Source: Lachnospiraceae bacterium (GTDB lineage Bacteria; Bacillota_A; Clostridia; Lachnospirales; Lachnospiraceae). From it: a stretch of DNA of 7,842 nucleotides. The notes beneath the pieces are model-generated. The model searched no databases, was not told the DNA's origin, and saw only the letters and a list, made by a program, of their open reading frames with translations. Positions within the stretch are counted from its first letter, which is position 1. Each line of letters opens with the position of its first letter. Below are positions 1-6,927 of this stretch, one piece after another. The position numbers and the translations under genes are program-made. Location of the stretch: contig JAEEJD010000119.1 in NCBI GenBank assembly GCA_016281675.1, forward strand, positions 1 through 7,842, given 5' to 3'.

Positions 1-15
1 CAATGCGTTATCCAT
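1..15 (-). CDS. Start of an unidentified gene downstream of porB (5' end only)
   Basis: Only the first five codons are visible: ATG at 15-13, then codons for Asp, Asn, Ala and Leu, running off the left edge. The reason to call a real gene start is the excellent Shine-Dalgarno sequence AAGGAGG at 29-23, seven bases before the ATG, with no competing start nearby. It lies on the same strand as porB, 59 bases after the porB stop, so it is probably in the same transcription unit. Five residues do not allow any family assignment. A partner in acetyl-CoA or ferredoxin metabolism would be a guess from position only. Confidence 0.6.
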
Positions 16-22
16 GATTTTC

Positions 23-29
23 CCTCCTT
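23..29 (-). promoter_or_regulatory. Strong ribosome binding site of the leftmost gene
   Basis: Read on the minus strand, bases 29-23 are AAGGAGG, a near-perfect match to the end of 16S rRNA, followed by a seven-base spacer and ATG. It is the strongest site in the window, and it is what decides the start of the gene that leaves the left edge. Confidence 0.75.
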
Positions 30-34
30 ACCTG

Positions 35-73
35 GACGTCAGGACTCCGTCTGCTTCGCAGCCACCTCACGTC
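35..73 (-). other. Possible RNA hairpin between porB and the next gene
   Basis: On the minus strand GACGTGAGG (73-65) can pair with CCTGACGTC (43-35) as five base pairs, one G-G mismatch and three base pairs. Inside this arm lies a second small hairpin, CTGC-GAA-GCAG (61-51). The element begins two bases after the porB stop and ends six bases before the Shine-Dalgarno of the next gene. There is no U-run after the stem, so it does not look like an intrinsic terminator. It could be an mRNA processing or stability element or a translation control element. The pairing is visible, the function is inference, and folding energy was not computed. Confidence 0.35.
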
Positions 74-74
74 A

Positions 75-1016
75 TCACCTGTTGCAACGATACAGAAGAT
101 CTTCCCATCTCTTGTCAACTTCCGCCTGGAACTGTTCGATCAGATCCTCATTACCCGGCTTGAACAGATGCGCAAATCTTCCCTGCTCGCGTAAGAAATC
201 CTCTATCGGCAGTTGCTTCTTCGGCTCGTATGACAGTCTCCAGTTGCCGTGATCGACTTCAAACAGCGGCCAATAGCATGTATCTATCGCAAGACGGCAT
301 ATCTTCATCACTTCGCTCGTCTCGTATCTCCATCCTCTGGGACACGGTGCGAGCATGTTGAGGAATGCCGCTCCCTCCGTATAGATCGCTTTCTCCGATT
401 TGACATGTATATCCTTAAAGTCGGTCGTAAATGTCGTCTGCGCAACGTACGGAACATGATGCTCCGCTATTATCGCGGACAGATCTTTTCTTGTCTGGAC
501 CTTTCCGTTACTTTCTTTGCCGACAGGTGTCGTAGTCGTGTCGGCAAACTGCGGTGTCGCCGAAGACCTCTGTATTCCGGTGTTCATATACGCACCGTTG
601 TCGTAGCACACATATACCATGTCATGTCCGCGCTCCATGGCACCGGAAAGTGACTGGAAACCTATGTCGTACGTTCCTCCGTCTCCACCGAACGTTATGA
701 ACTTGAAGTTTGCGTCTTCGGGAAGGCGTCCCCTCTTCTTGAGCGCTCTGTATGCCGTCTCGGCACCCGAAAGCGTCGCGCCCGCATTCTCGAACGCATT
801 ATGGATGTAGCTGTCCTCCCATGCGGTATACGGATACATGAACGACGATACCTCAAGGCATCCCGTTGCGTTTCCTATAACAGCGCGGTCACCTTCGTGA
901 AGCGCACGAAGAACCGCTCTTATTCCGATCGTGGCCCCGCATCCTGCACACATTCTGTGTCCCGGTGCGAGCCTCTCGGGTTTGTTCATTACTTCCTTAA
1001 GATTATATCCTGCCAT
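75..1016 (-). CDS. porB: Pyruvate:ferredoxin oxidoreductase, beta subunit (PorB)
   Basis: This is the 313-residue thiamine diphosphate (TPP) binding subunit of the four-subunit cytoplasmic enzyme that converts pyruvate, CoA and oxidised ferredoxin to acetyl-CoA, CO2 and reduced ferredoxin. The TPP/Mg motif starts with GDG at residues 111-113 and ends near N140. It is followed by AYMNTGIQRSSATP (142-155), a signature of the pyruvate-type beta subunit. Cysteines C23 and C26 (MCAGCG), C53 (ATGCLE) and C225 (APCPRGW) match the four ligands of the proximal [4Fe-4S] cluster. The length is normal for the family. The start is supported by GAGGT at 1028-1024, eight bases upstream, and the gene follows porA after 12 bases. 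The residue after N140 is Gly; I recall NEAYMNTG in archaeal and Thermotoga proteins, so NGAYMNTG may mark a clade. Another 2-oxoacid substrate is less likely. Confidence 0.95.
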   Translation of the reverse strand: MAGYNLKEVMNKPERLAPGHRMCAGCGATIGIRAVLRALHEGDRAVIGNATGCLEVSSFMYPYTAWEDSYIHNAFENAGATLSGAETAYRALKKRGRLPEDANFKFITFGGDGGTYDIGFQSLSGAMERGHDMVYVCYDNGAYMNTGIQRSSATPQFADTTTTPVGKESNGKVQTRKDLSAIIAEHHVPYVAQTTFTTDFKDIHVKSEKAIYTEGAAFLNMLAPCPRGWRYETSEVMKICRLAIDTCYWPLFEVDHGNWRLSYEPKKQLPIEDFLREQGRFAHLFKPGNEDLIEQFQAEVDKRWEDLLYRCNR

Positions 1017-1028
1017 CTGTCTTACCTC

Positions 1029-2231
1029 TTAAAGTGCAGCTTTCTCATCTTTGGTGCGAAGCCCTACATACCTGTACTGTACGGCCTCCCTGCCGTCTTC
1101 CGCGATGCTTTTCAGCTCGTCAAACACGCTCCTTGCGGTCGCGACCGTAAAATCACGTCCCGCCAGACCGTATACGAAGCTGACGGCTTCCGTATAGACC
1201 TTATATCTGTAAAGTGCGGCCGGAACTTCGCTTGAAAGCGGACCTCCGTTTCCGTTGTAGCTCTCGCATCTGTCCATGATCGCCACTGCCTTGCAGCCCT
1301 TAAGAGCCTGCGCTATCTCTTCGGCAGGGAAAGGTCTGAACACGCGAAGCTTTAACACTCCGACCTTTCTTCCTTCCTCTCGCATATCATCCACAGCCTG
1401 CTTCGCCGTTCCGGCGGCAGAGCCCATGATCAGCATTATGTAGTCGGCGTCTTCCGTCCTGTACTGCTCGAAGAAGTCAAATCCTCTCCCGAACCTATCC
1501 TTAAACTTTGCCGCGATCTCCTTAATGACCTCTTTGCTCCTTACCATGGCCTGTTCCTGATTGTACTTGGCTTCCATGGAGTAAGCGGATATTGCATAAG
1601 GGCCTACCGCAACGGGCTTATCGGGATTAAGAAGGAACTCCTCCGGATGATATTCACCGACAAACTCCTTAACATCGGCATCGTCTTCAAGAAGTATATT
1701 CTCAACGGCATGACTCGTTATGAACCCGTCCTGACATACCATGACCGGAAGATGCACTCTCGTATCCTCCGCGATCGGAAATGCCTGGATGAAATTATCG
1801 TAAGCCTCCTGATTGTTCTCGGCATATATCTGTATCCATCCGGTATCCCTCGCCCCCATTCCGTCCGAATGATCGCAGTTGATGTTGATGGGCCCCGAGA
1901 GCGTTCTGTTGACAAGAGCGAGAACGCACGGCAGACGGTTTGATGCGGCAACGAGAAGTTCTTCCCACATAAATGCAAGACCGCACGATGAAGTCGCAGT
2001 CATACTCCTTGCTCCGGCAGCCTCCGCTCCGACGGTCGCGCTCATCGAAGAATGCTCGGATTCAACGGGTATGAATTCCGTATCCATTTCCCCGTTCGCG
2101 ATATATGTTGATACCATCTGCGGTATCTCTGTTGAAGGTGTTATGGGAAATGCAGGCATTACATCAGGATTCACCTGACGGATCGCATATGCCACTGCTT
2201 CGTTTCCCGACATACGGTCTTTCCTGGACAT
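1029..2231 (-). CDS. porA: Pyruvate:ferredoxin oxidoreductase, alpha subunit (PorA)
   Basis: This is the 400-residue alpha subunit, which supplies the pyrimidine-binding side of the TPP site and the second domain of the 2-oxoacid:ferredoxin oxidoreductase core. Visible family marks are FPITPSTEI (28-36, with T31), VESEHS (56-61), the NRTLSGPININCDHSD stretch near 108-123 including R109, and GARDTGWIQIYAEN (126-139). The C-terminal domain, roughly 262-355, contains GSAAGTAKQAVD and LKLRVFRPFP. The full N-terminal core plus domain II gives the usual length. The first ATG is chosen over Met7 because TAGGAGG lies at 2243-2237, five bases upstream. That site begins with the porD stop codon, so translation of the two genes is probably coupled. 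Pyruvate specificity is inferred mostly from PorB and gene order. Confidence 0.95.
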   Translation of the reverse strand: MSRKDRMSGNEAVAYAIRQVNPDVMPAFPITPSTEIPQMVSTYIANGEMDTEFIPVESEHSSMSATVGAEAAGARSMTATSSCGLAFMWEELLVAASNRLPCVLALVNRTLSGPININCDHSDGMGARDTGWIQIYAENNQEAYDNFIQAFPIAEDTRVHLPVMVCQDGFITSHAVENILLEDDADVKEFVGEYHPEEFLLNPDKPVAVGPYAISAYSMEAKYNQEQAMVRSKEVIKEIAAKFKDRFGRGFDFFEQYRTEDADYIMLIMGSAAGTAKQAVDDMREEGRKVGVLKLRVFRPFPAEEIAQALKGCKAVAIMDRCESYNGNGGPLSSEVPAALYRYKVYTEAVSFVYGLAGRDFTVATARSVFDELKSIAEDGREAVQYRYVGLRTKDEKAAL

Positions 2232-2236
2232 ATAAA

Positions 2237-2243
2237 CCTCCTA
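2237..2243 (-). promoter_or_regulatory. porA ribosome binding site overlapping the porD stop codon
   Basis: Minus-strand bases 2243-2237 read TAGGAGG. The first three bases are the porD stop codon and AGGAGG is the porA Shine-Dalgarno, five bases before ATG at 2231. A ribosome ending porD sits on the porA start site, which favours coupled, near-equal synthesis of delta and alpha. The overlap is seen directly; coupling is inferred. Confidence 0.75.
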
Positions 2244-2534
2244 ATCCATTGTGATCGCACCGAAAGGGCATGCTTTTTCGCATATCCCGCATCCCTTACA
2301 GTGGTCCATATCAAAGTCATCGCGCCTTCCATCCTTCACGGGAATGCATCCGTCAGGACAGACCGGTGCGCAGAGAAGACACTGTTTGCACTTGTCCTTA
2401 TCAAATACCGGCGTGGCGGTTCTCCACTGGCCGGTCATGAACTGCTTTGATGTTCCTCCGGCGAAAATCATGAGACCTTCCGTAAGGTCTTCGCATGGAG
2501 ACTGTTCGTTGATGTTGCTTATGTCTGTTCTCAT
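2241..2534 (-). CDS. porD: Pyruvate:ferredoxin oxidoreductase, delta subunit (PorD), 2[4Fe-4S] ferredoxin-like
   Basis: This 97-residue subunit passes electrons from the catalytic core to external ferredoxin. It carries two complete CxxCxxCxxxCP motifs, C49-C52-C55-C59 and C79-C82-C85-C89, each expected to help hold a [4Fe-4S] cluster. Before them is the segment TGQWRTATPVFD (34-45), which resembles the G-WR-PV-D lead-in typical of PorD and separates it from a free bacterial ferredoxin. An N-terminal extension of about 30 residues contains one extra cysteine (C14). The start is supported by AAAGGA at 2546-2541, six bases before ATG, lying over the last codons of porG; only three bases separate the two genes. 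The gene order around it confirms the role. Confidence 0.94.
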   Translation of the reverse strand: MRTDISNINEQSPCEDLTEGLMIFAGGTSKQFMTGQWRTATPVFDKDKCKQCLLCAPVCPDGCIPVKDGRRDDFDMDHCKGCGICEKACPFGAITMD

Positions 2535-2537
2535 TTT

Positions 2538-3113
2538 TTATCCTTTCAATCGATCGAATGTCATCGTGAGAGCCTTCATATTTCCCTCAATGACCTCGGG
2601 CTTCTTCGCAAACTTATGCTCATACGATGCACGCATCTCTTTTATGAACGACTCCTTGTCCATAACCTTCGATACTGCGACTGCCGCCGCAAGCATCGGT
2701 GAGTTCGGGAAATATTTCCCGAGTGCTTCTATCGATATGCTCCTTGCATCGACCGTATACACCCGGCCGCCGTATCCGCGAAGGAGCGGCTTGATATCAT
2801 CCGGTGCCTTTTCCGTATTGACTATTATCGCACCGTCTTGCTTGAGACCTGCGGTAACGTCGACCGACTCGAGAAGCGTTTCGTCGACGACCACAACAAG
2901 ATCCGGATCGTAAATGTTGGAATGTACCCGGATCTCCTTATCGCTTATCCTGTTATAAGCCGTTATCGGTGCACCCATTCTCTCGGGTCCGTATTCCGGA
3001 AATCCCTGTACATAGGCGCCTGTTTTAAAGCACACATCGGCGAGGAGGAGAGCTGCAGTCTTGGCGCCCTGTCCGCCCCTTCCGTGCCATCTTATCTCTG
3101 TTTCCTTACTCAT
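2538..3113 (-). CDS. porG: Pyruvate:ferredoxin oxidoreductase, gamma subunit (PorG/PorC)
   Basis: This is the gamma subunit, the pyruvate/ketoisovalerate oxidoreductase catalytic domain that completes the enzyme core and is thought to contribute to CoA binding and subunit contacts. The mark is RWHGRGGQGAKTAA near the N-terminus, followed by VQGFPEYGPERMGAP and a Rossmann-like region with DLVVVVDETLL. Two ATGs are adjacent, at 3116 and 3113. I chose 3113 (191 residues) because the site AAAGGA at 3125-3120 is then six bases away, the same spacing and same sequence as in front of porD; from 3116 it would be only three. The difference is one Met. It is the first gene of the por set, 50 bases after the alpha-galactosidase stop. 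An 18-base palindrome lies within it at 2705-2722. Confidence 0.94.
   Translation of the reverse strand: MSKETEIRWHGRGGQGAKTAALLLADVCFKTGAYVQGFPEYGPERMGAPITAYNRISDKEIRVHSNIYDPDLVVVVDETLLESVDVTAGLKQDGAIIVNTEKAPDDIKPLLRGYGGRVYTVDARSISIEALGKYFPNSPMLAAAVAVSKVMDKESFIKEMRASYEHKFAKKPEVIEGNMKALTMTFDRLKG
2705..2722. repeat. Perfect 18-base palindrome inside porG
   Basis: The bases TCGGGAAAT-ATTTCCCGA form a perfect two-sided palindrome with no spacer. They encode part of the porG segment GKYFPNSP. By simple counting, one perfect 18-base palindrome is expected about 0.03 times in a window this size under equal base use. It might be a protein binding site or mere codon coincidence. Confidence 0.4.
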
Positions 3114-3138
3114 CATCTATCCTTTCAGATCATAGTGA

Positions 3139-3153
3139 TAATGTGACGCATTA
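3139..3153 (-). promoter_or_regulatory. Small inverted repeat in the por leader, possible operator
   Basis: On the minus strand TAATG-CGTCA-CATTA is a perfect five-base inverted repeat with a five-base centre. It lies just downstream of the candidate -10 box and upstream of the porG ribosome binding site, where a repressor site would block transcription. I do not recognise it as a known Rex, FNR, CRP or CcpA consensus. Short repeats of this size arise often in AT-rich DNA, so support is modest. Confidence 0.3.
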
Positions 3154-3157
3154 AAAT

Positions 3158-3186
3158 ATAATATCATAATTTTTGCGCAAAATACA
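3158..3186 (-). promoter_or_regulatory. Candidate promoter for porGDAB
   Basis: On the minus strand TG at 3166-3165, one base, then TATTAT at 3163-3158 forms an extended -10 box (consensus TGnTATAAT). The hexamer 17 bases upstream, TGTATT at 3186-3181, is a poor -35, which extended -10 promoters tolerate. The box overlaps the last codons and stop of the alpha-galactosidase gene. Transcription would begin near 3150 and give a leader of about 35 bases before porG. This AT-rich patch stands out from its surroundings. No clear terminator separates the sugar operon from por, so readthrough is also likely. Confidence 0.4.
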
Positions 3187-5521
3187 GACGTGATGCGAAA
3201 TCGGGGAACACTCTTGTCCTCTCGTTGAATCCCGTTGAAGAATACGCCGGAGACAGTTCAACTCCCGCGAGATCAAGGGCATCCCCGAAAGTCACTGTAT
3301 CCTCGTGCTCCCCGTCAAGTTTGACGAATCTTGAAATGATGTCGTGAATCATCGAACCGTTCTTCACATGAACGGGTGATATCATATTTATCAGATCCCC
3401 GAACAGACGGACATCCATTTTGAACGGCAGGCTGTAGAAGCGGTATTTCTTATCCCCTTCAAGTCCGTGCATTTTTAACACACCCCTCTGATCGTTGGCA
3501 ACAGCGAGTCTTCTGAACATCATGCCCGCTGACGCACTGCCATCGGCAGACACAACATTCCATGTAACAACGTTTCCGTTGTCGACAGTCTCTCCCCTGT
3601 AGAACCTTCCGTTCTGGAATATGCTTCTCCACTCTTTATACAGCAGCACCTGCTTCTTTACCTCATCAAGGGTGGCCTGATCCATGTCGCACAGATTGCA
3701 TTCGTATCCGAGATTTGCAAATGCCGCAACGTTAAATCTCGTCTCAAGCGGCGTCACCCTCAGCGTCTGATGATTGGGCACCGAAGACACATGCGAACTC
3801 ACGGTCACCGGCGGATAGGCGTAACTGTATCCTGTCTGAATATCAACACGTTCCGATGCATCCGTGTCATCGCTCCCCCATATCTGAGAAAAATAACAGA
3901 GCATTCCGAGATCGAACCTGTTCCCTCCCGAAGCACACCCTTCAAACAGAATGTCCGGAAACTTCTCCGTAAGCGCGGAAAGGATCCTGTACAGTCCGGT
4001 CATGTATCGGTAAGATGTCTCTCCCTGTCTCAAGGGCGGAAGATACGGCGAATACACATCGCTTTCGTTTCTGTTCATGTCCCATTTGACGTAATCTATC
4101 CCGCCGGTTTCAAACAGATCCGACAGCACCGTTATGATATGATCGCAGACCTCGGGATTGGCAAGATCGAGTATCATCTGGTTTCGTCCCGGAGAATGAG
4201 GCTTGCCCGGGATCCTCATGGCCCAGTCGGGATGCGCCCTGTACAGATCGCTGTCCTCGCTGATCATCTCCGGTTCCACCCATATACCGAACTTCAGTCC
4301 AATATCGTGTATCTTCTCGGACAGGCCTTTTACACCGTGAGGCAGCTTTTTGGTGTTCGGATACCAGTCACCGAGCGACGACTTATCGTCATCGCGTCGT
4401 CCGAACCAGCCGTCATCCATTACAAACAGTTCTATCCCGACGGATTTCGCTGCTTTAGCCATCTTAAGAAGCTTGCTCTCGGATATGTCAAAGTAGGCCG
4501 CCTCCCAGCTGTTTAAAAGGACGGGTCTCTCTTCTTTTGCCCATCTTCCGCGAAGTATATGTTCTCTTACGAACCGGTGCATGTTATGACTCATCCCGTT
4601 AAATCCTTCATCCGAGAAGGTCATGACTGCCTCCGGAGACTCAAAAGTCTCACCGGATGCAAGATCGTATTCAAAGCCCTTGGGATTGATCCCCGACAGA
4701 AACCTGAGCTTTCCGAACTCGCTTACTTCGGCGATCTCCGTGTGATTGCCGCTGTATACGAGATTGAACCCGTAGACCGGGCCTAGATTCTCACATGTGC
4801 ATTTTTTACTAAACATCACAAACGGATTTGCCGTGGAAGATGACGCCCCCACACATGAATCGTTGACAAACCTTCCCCGTGAGAGTTTGCGGTCGACTCT
4901 CTTCATCTCCCTGATCCAGGCCCCGTTGAATGTCGAGAGTACCCGATTGCTGTCATTTGTATCAATCTGCACGGACATGAAGCGTAGAATCTTCACATTG
5001 CTTTTTGAGTTATTGATGAGCGCCGCCGATCTCGTGATGACATCACAATCTTCGAATACATGATATATGAGTTCGACAGACAGGTCATAGTTTTTGTCGG
5101 AAAGAGTGACCGTAAGGGTGCTTGCATCCCTTTGTGCGTCATACGATGACGGCATGTTTATCAGCACTCTCTTATCTTTTCCTATGACCGCACCCGTATA
5201 TACAAAATCGGAAGTCCTGCTTCCGTCTTCGTGTACCACTTCGATAAACGGCTCTCTGTTATCTCCTTTTCCGTTTGCGGAAAACTCGAGTCTCATGTCG
5301 TTAAGCGAGTAATTCTGCGTCTTATCGTCATATACAATATTGTTCCCCGGTGCAAATTCGTGCTTTTCGCAAAGAGCATCCGTATATATACCGGACTCAT
5401 CATCCAGTCTTATCTTCTTTCCGTAATACAGGTGTTCAAGCTGTCCCGTGGGAAGCACTCTGAACGCATATGTCGTACTCTTTGTATCAAGGACGAACTT
5501 ATCATCTGTCTGTCTTATCAT
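3164..5521 (-). CDS. galA: Alpha-galactosidase, glycoside hydrolase family 36
   Basis: This 785-residue enzyme hydrolyses terminal alpha-1,6-galactose from melibiose, raffinose-type sugars or galactomannan fragments. An N-terminal beta-sandwich (about 1-330) is followed by the TIM barrel and a C-terminal beta domain (from about 650). Barrel motifs include LLNSWEAAYF (335-344), FVMDDGWFG (366-374), DWYPNTKKLP (385-394) and FGIWVEPEMI (411-420). In KWDMNR (479-484) D481 is the expected nucleophile. In WGSDDTD (548-554) D551 is the expected acid/base, 70 residues later as in the AgaA/Mel36A group. The variant EGCASGGNRFDLGML (527-541) and the PNHQTLRVTPLETRF block (582-596) are, as I recall, typical of clostridial members. 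There is no signal peptide, so it should act in the cytoplasm. Its ATG overlaps the transporter stop (ATGA, 5521-5518), with GAGAGG at 5536-5531 as ribosome binding site. Other alpha-galactoside substrates are possible. Confidence 0.93.
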   Translation of the reverse strand: MIRQTDDKFVLDTKSTTYAFRVLPTGQLEHLYYGKKIRLDDESGIYTDALCEKHEFAPGNNIVYDDKTQNYSLNDMRLEFSANGKGDNREPFIEVVHEDGSRTSDFVYTGAVIGKDKRVLINMPSSYDAQRDASTLTVTLSDKNYDLSVELIYHVFEDCDVITRSAALINNSKSNVKILRFMSVQIDTNDSNRVLSTFNGAWIREMKRVDRKLSRGRFVNDSCVGASSSTANPFVMFSKKCTCENLGPVYGFNLVYSGNHTEIAEVSEFGKLRFLSGINPKGFEYDLASGETFESPEAVMTFSDEGFNGMSHNMHRFVREHILRGRWAKEERPVLLNSWEAAYFDISESKLLKMAKAAKSVGIELFVMDDGWFGRRDDDKSSLGDWYPNTKKLPHGVKGLSEKIHDIGLKFGIWVEPEMISEDSDLYRAHPDWAMRIPGKPHSPGRNQMILDLANPEVCDHIITVLSDLFETGGIDYVKWDMNRNESDVYSPYLPPLRQGETSYRYMTGLYRILSALTEKFPDILFEGCASGGNRFDLGMLCYFSQIWGSDDTDASERVDIQTGYSYAYPPVTVSSHVSSVPNHQTLRVTPLETRFNVAAFANLGYECNLCDMDQATLDEVKKQVLLYKEWRSIFQNGRFYRGETVDNGNVVTWNVVSADGSASAGMMFRRLAVANDQRGVLKMHGLEGDKKYRFYSLPFKMDVRLFGDLINMISPVHVKNGSMIHDIISRFVKLDGEHEDTVTFGDALDLAGVELSPAYSSTGFNERTRVFPDFASRLYFAQKL

Positions 5522-6912
5522 TCGGTCGCGCCTCTCTTCAATTTGTCTGTGATCTCGTTCATCTTCTGCTCATCCAGGACGAATTTCTTTTTGAAATAAA
5601 AGATGGCAAAGAACAGTCCGATAACCGGAAGCATCGTCATGGTCATCCGAAGCCCCAGCCTTGATGCGCTGTCAACGCTTAATGAGAAATCCATACTCTT
5701 CTCGGCTTCGGTAATCTCCTCACTACCGAGGTGGTTGACCGACAGACATATGGAAGCTACAAAAGCCGCAATCCCAGAAGCGAGCTTGACCACAAATGTC
5801 TGCATCGAGAATATGACCGACTCATCCCTTCTGTGGTTTTTGAGTTCGCCGTAATCGACGCTGTTTGCCAGAAATACGGTCGTCAGAACCTGAAGCACAC
5901 CGTTTGCCGCAAAAATGAAAAATCCCGGTACAAACAGAACGAACACGCTCTTCATAGTCGTGAAAGTGATCCCGAACAGGCATGCATACCCGATAACGGC
6001 ACTTGCGATACATATGTAGAATATCTTAACGTTTTCCGCAAACTTTCTGAGAAGCGGGTAAAACAGCATCATTGAAAGTATCTGAACAGCTCCGCCGAAC
6101 ATATTGAACAGCGTATAGCTTTGATACCATCCCACCCCTCCGAAATCATATTTGAAAAAGTAAATAACAAGATTGGACGTGATATAGACGGAACAGTTTA
6201 TGAGAACTATGGCGACAACGGCTGTCATAGCCTGGTCGTTTTTGACAAGCGCCGAAAACATCTGCCCCACTGAGGGAGTATCCATGTCGACGGTTGATTT
6301 TTCCCTGATATTTATACACGTGATCGAAATAAAGACTATGAAAAGGACGGCGACAATAAGCGAGAACCACATGAATCCGGCCTTCTCATCGCTTCCTCCG
6401 AACAGATGGACAGCCATCATTGTAACAACGGTGACTATCGCTGACCCTGCTCCGGCACAGCTTCTTCCGAGCGTGGAGAGATTCTCTCTTTCCTTTCCCG
6501 ATTCCGTGAACGCGGGGATCATGGACCAATAGGGAATATCCATCATAGTATAGGTTATTCCCCACAGTATGTATGTGACGGCCGCATATGCCACAAGCCC
6601 TCCTCCGTCAAGCGCAGGCGGTGCCGAAAACATTGCGAACAGAACGACCGCGTTTGTGACCGTACCGATCATCAGCCACGGCCGGAACTTTCCCCATCTG
6701 GTCTTCGTTTTGGCAACGACTACCCCCATTATCGGGTCATTGAATGCATCAAACACCCTTGCCGCGAGGAGAATGATCCCCATGGCTATGGCGGACACTC
6801 CCAGAACATCCTGATAATAATAGAGTATATAGCTTGCAGACAGCATATATACCATATCTTTTCCGACGGCACCGAGTCCGTACGATATCTTCTCCTTAAG
6901 TGTGAGCTTCAT
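5518..6912 (-). CDS. melB: MelB-like melibiose/galactoside:cation symporter (GPH family, MFS fold)
   Basis: This 464-residue membrane protein with about 12 hydrophobic segments imports a galactoside together with Na+, Li+ or H+. It resembles enterobacterial MelB closely in its first half: YGLGAVGKDM, ARVFDAFNDPIMG (51-63), TRWGKFRPWLMIGT and TYILWGITYTMMDIPYWS. Functional residues known from MelB are kept at the same or neighbouring positions: K18 and D19, the cation site D55, N58, D59 and T122, sugar-site D125, W129 and R150, and K376 in helix XI. A loop of about 25 polar residues (393-418) precedes the last helix. The start is supported by GGGAG at 6924-6920, seven bases upstream. It sits 15 bases after the GH2 stop and overlaps galA by four bases, which ties its cargo to galactosides. 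The exact sugar (melibiose, raffinose, lactose) cannot be fixed from sequence. Confidence 0.92.
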   Translation of the reverse strand: MKLTLKEKISYGLGAVGKDMVYMLSASYILYYYQDVLGVSAIAMGIILLAARVFDAFNDPIMGVVVAKTKTRWGKFRPWLMIGTVTNAVVLFAMFSAPPALDGGGLVAYAAVTYILWGITYTMMDIPYWSMIPAFTESGKERENLSTLGRSCAGAGSAIVTVVTMMAVHLFGGSDEKAGFMWFSLIVAVLFIVFISITCINIREKSTVDMDTPSVGQMFSALVKNDQAMTAVVAIVLINCSVYITSNLVIYFFKYDFGGVGWYQSYTLFNMFGGAVQILSMMLFYPLLRKFAENVKIFYICIASAVIGYACLFGITFTTMKSVFVLFVPGFFIFAANGVLQVLTTVFLANSVDYGELKNHRRDESVIFSMQTFVVKLASGIAAFVASICLSVNHLGSEEITEAEKSMDFSLSVDSASRLGLRMTMTMLPVIGLFFAIFYFKKKFVLDEQKMNEITDKLKRGATE

Positions 6913-6927
6913 CTCTTCTCTCCCGTT

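Noticed and set aside
2241..2534. porD as a free-standing ferredoxin gene
   Set aside because: The WRTATPV lead-in before the cysteine motifs and its place between porG and porA fit the PFOR delta subunit instead.
2251..2913. Plus-strand open frame of 220 codons opposite porD and porG
   Set aside because: Both opposite-strand genes are certain. The translated sequence shows no domain, so it is a shadow frame.
3157..3162. Perfect TATAAT on the plus strand in the por-galA gap
   Set aside because: The bases 16-18 upstream do not resemble a -35 box, and any transcript would only be antisense to galA. AT-rich DNA gives this hexamer easily.
3171..3182. TTTTGCGCAAAA palindrome at the end of galA as an intrinsic terminator
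   Set aside because: It has no loop and a very short GC core, and 12-base palindromes are expected about twice by chance in this window.
3770..4516. Plus-strand open frame of 248 codons antisense to the alpha-galactosidase gene
   Set aside because: It lies wholly opposite a well-supported GH36 gene, has no recognisable motif or good ribosome binding site, and its composition reflects the reverse of the coding frame.
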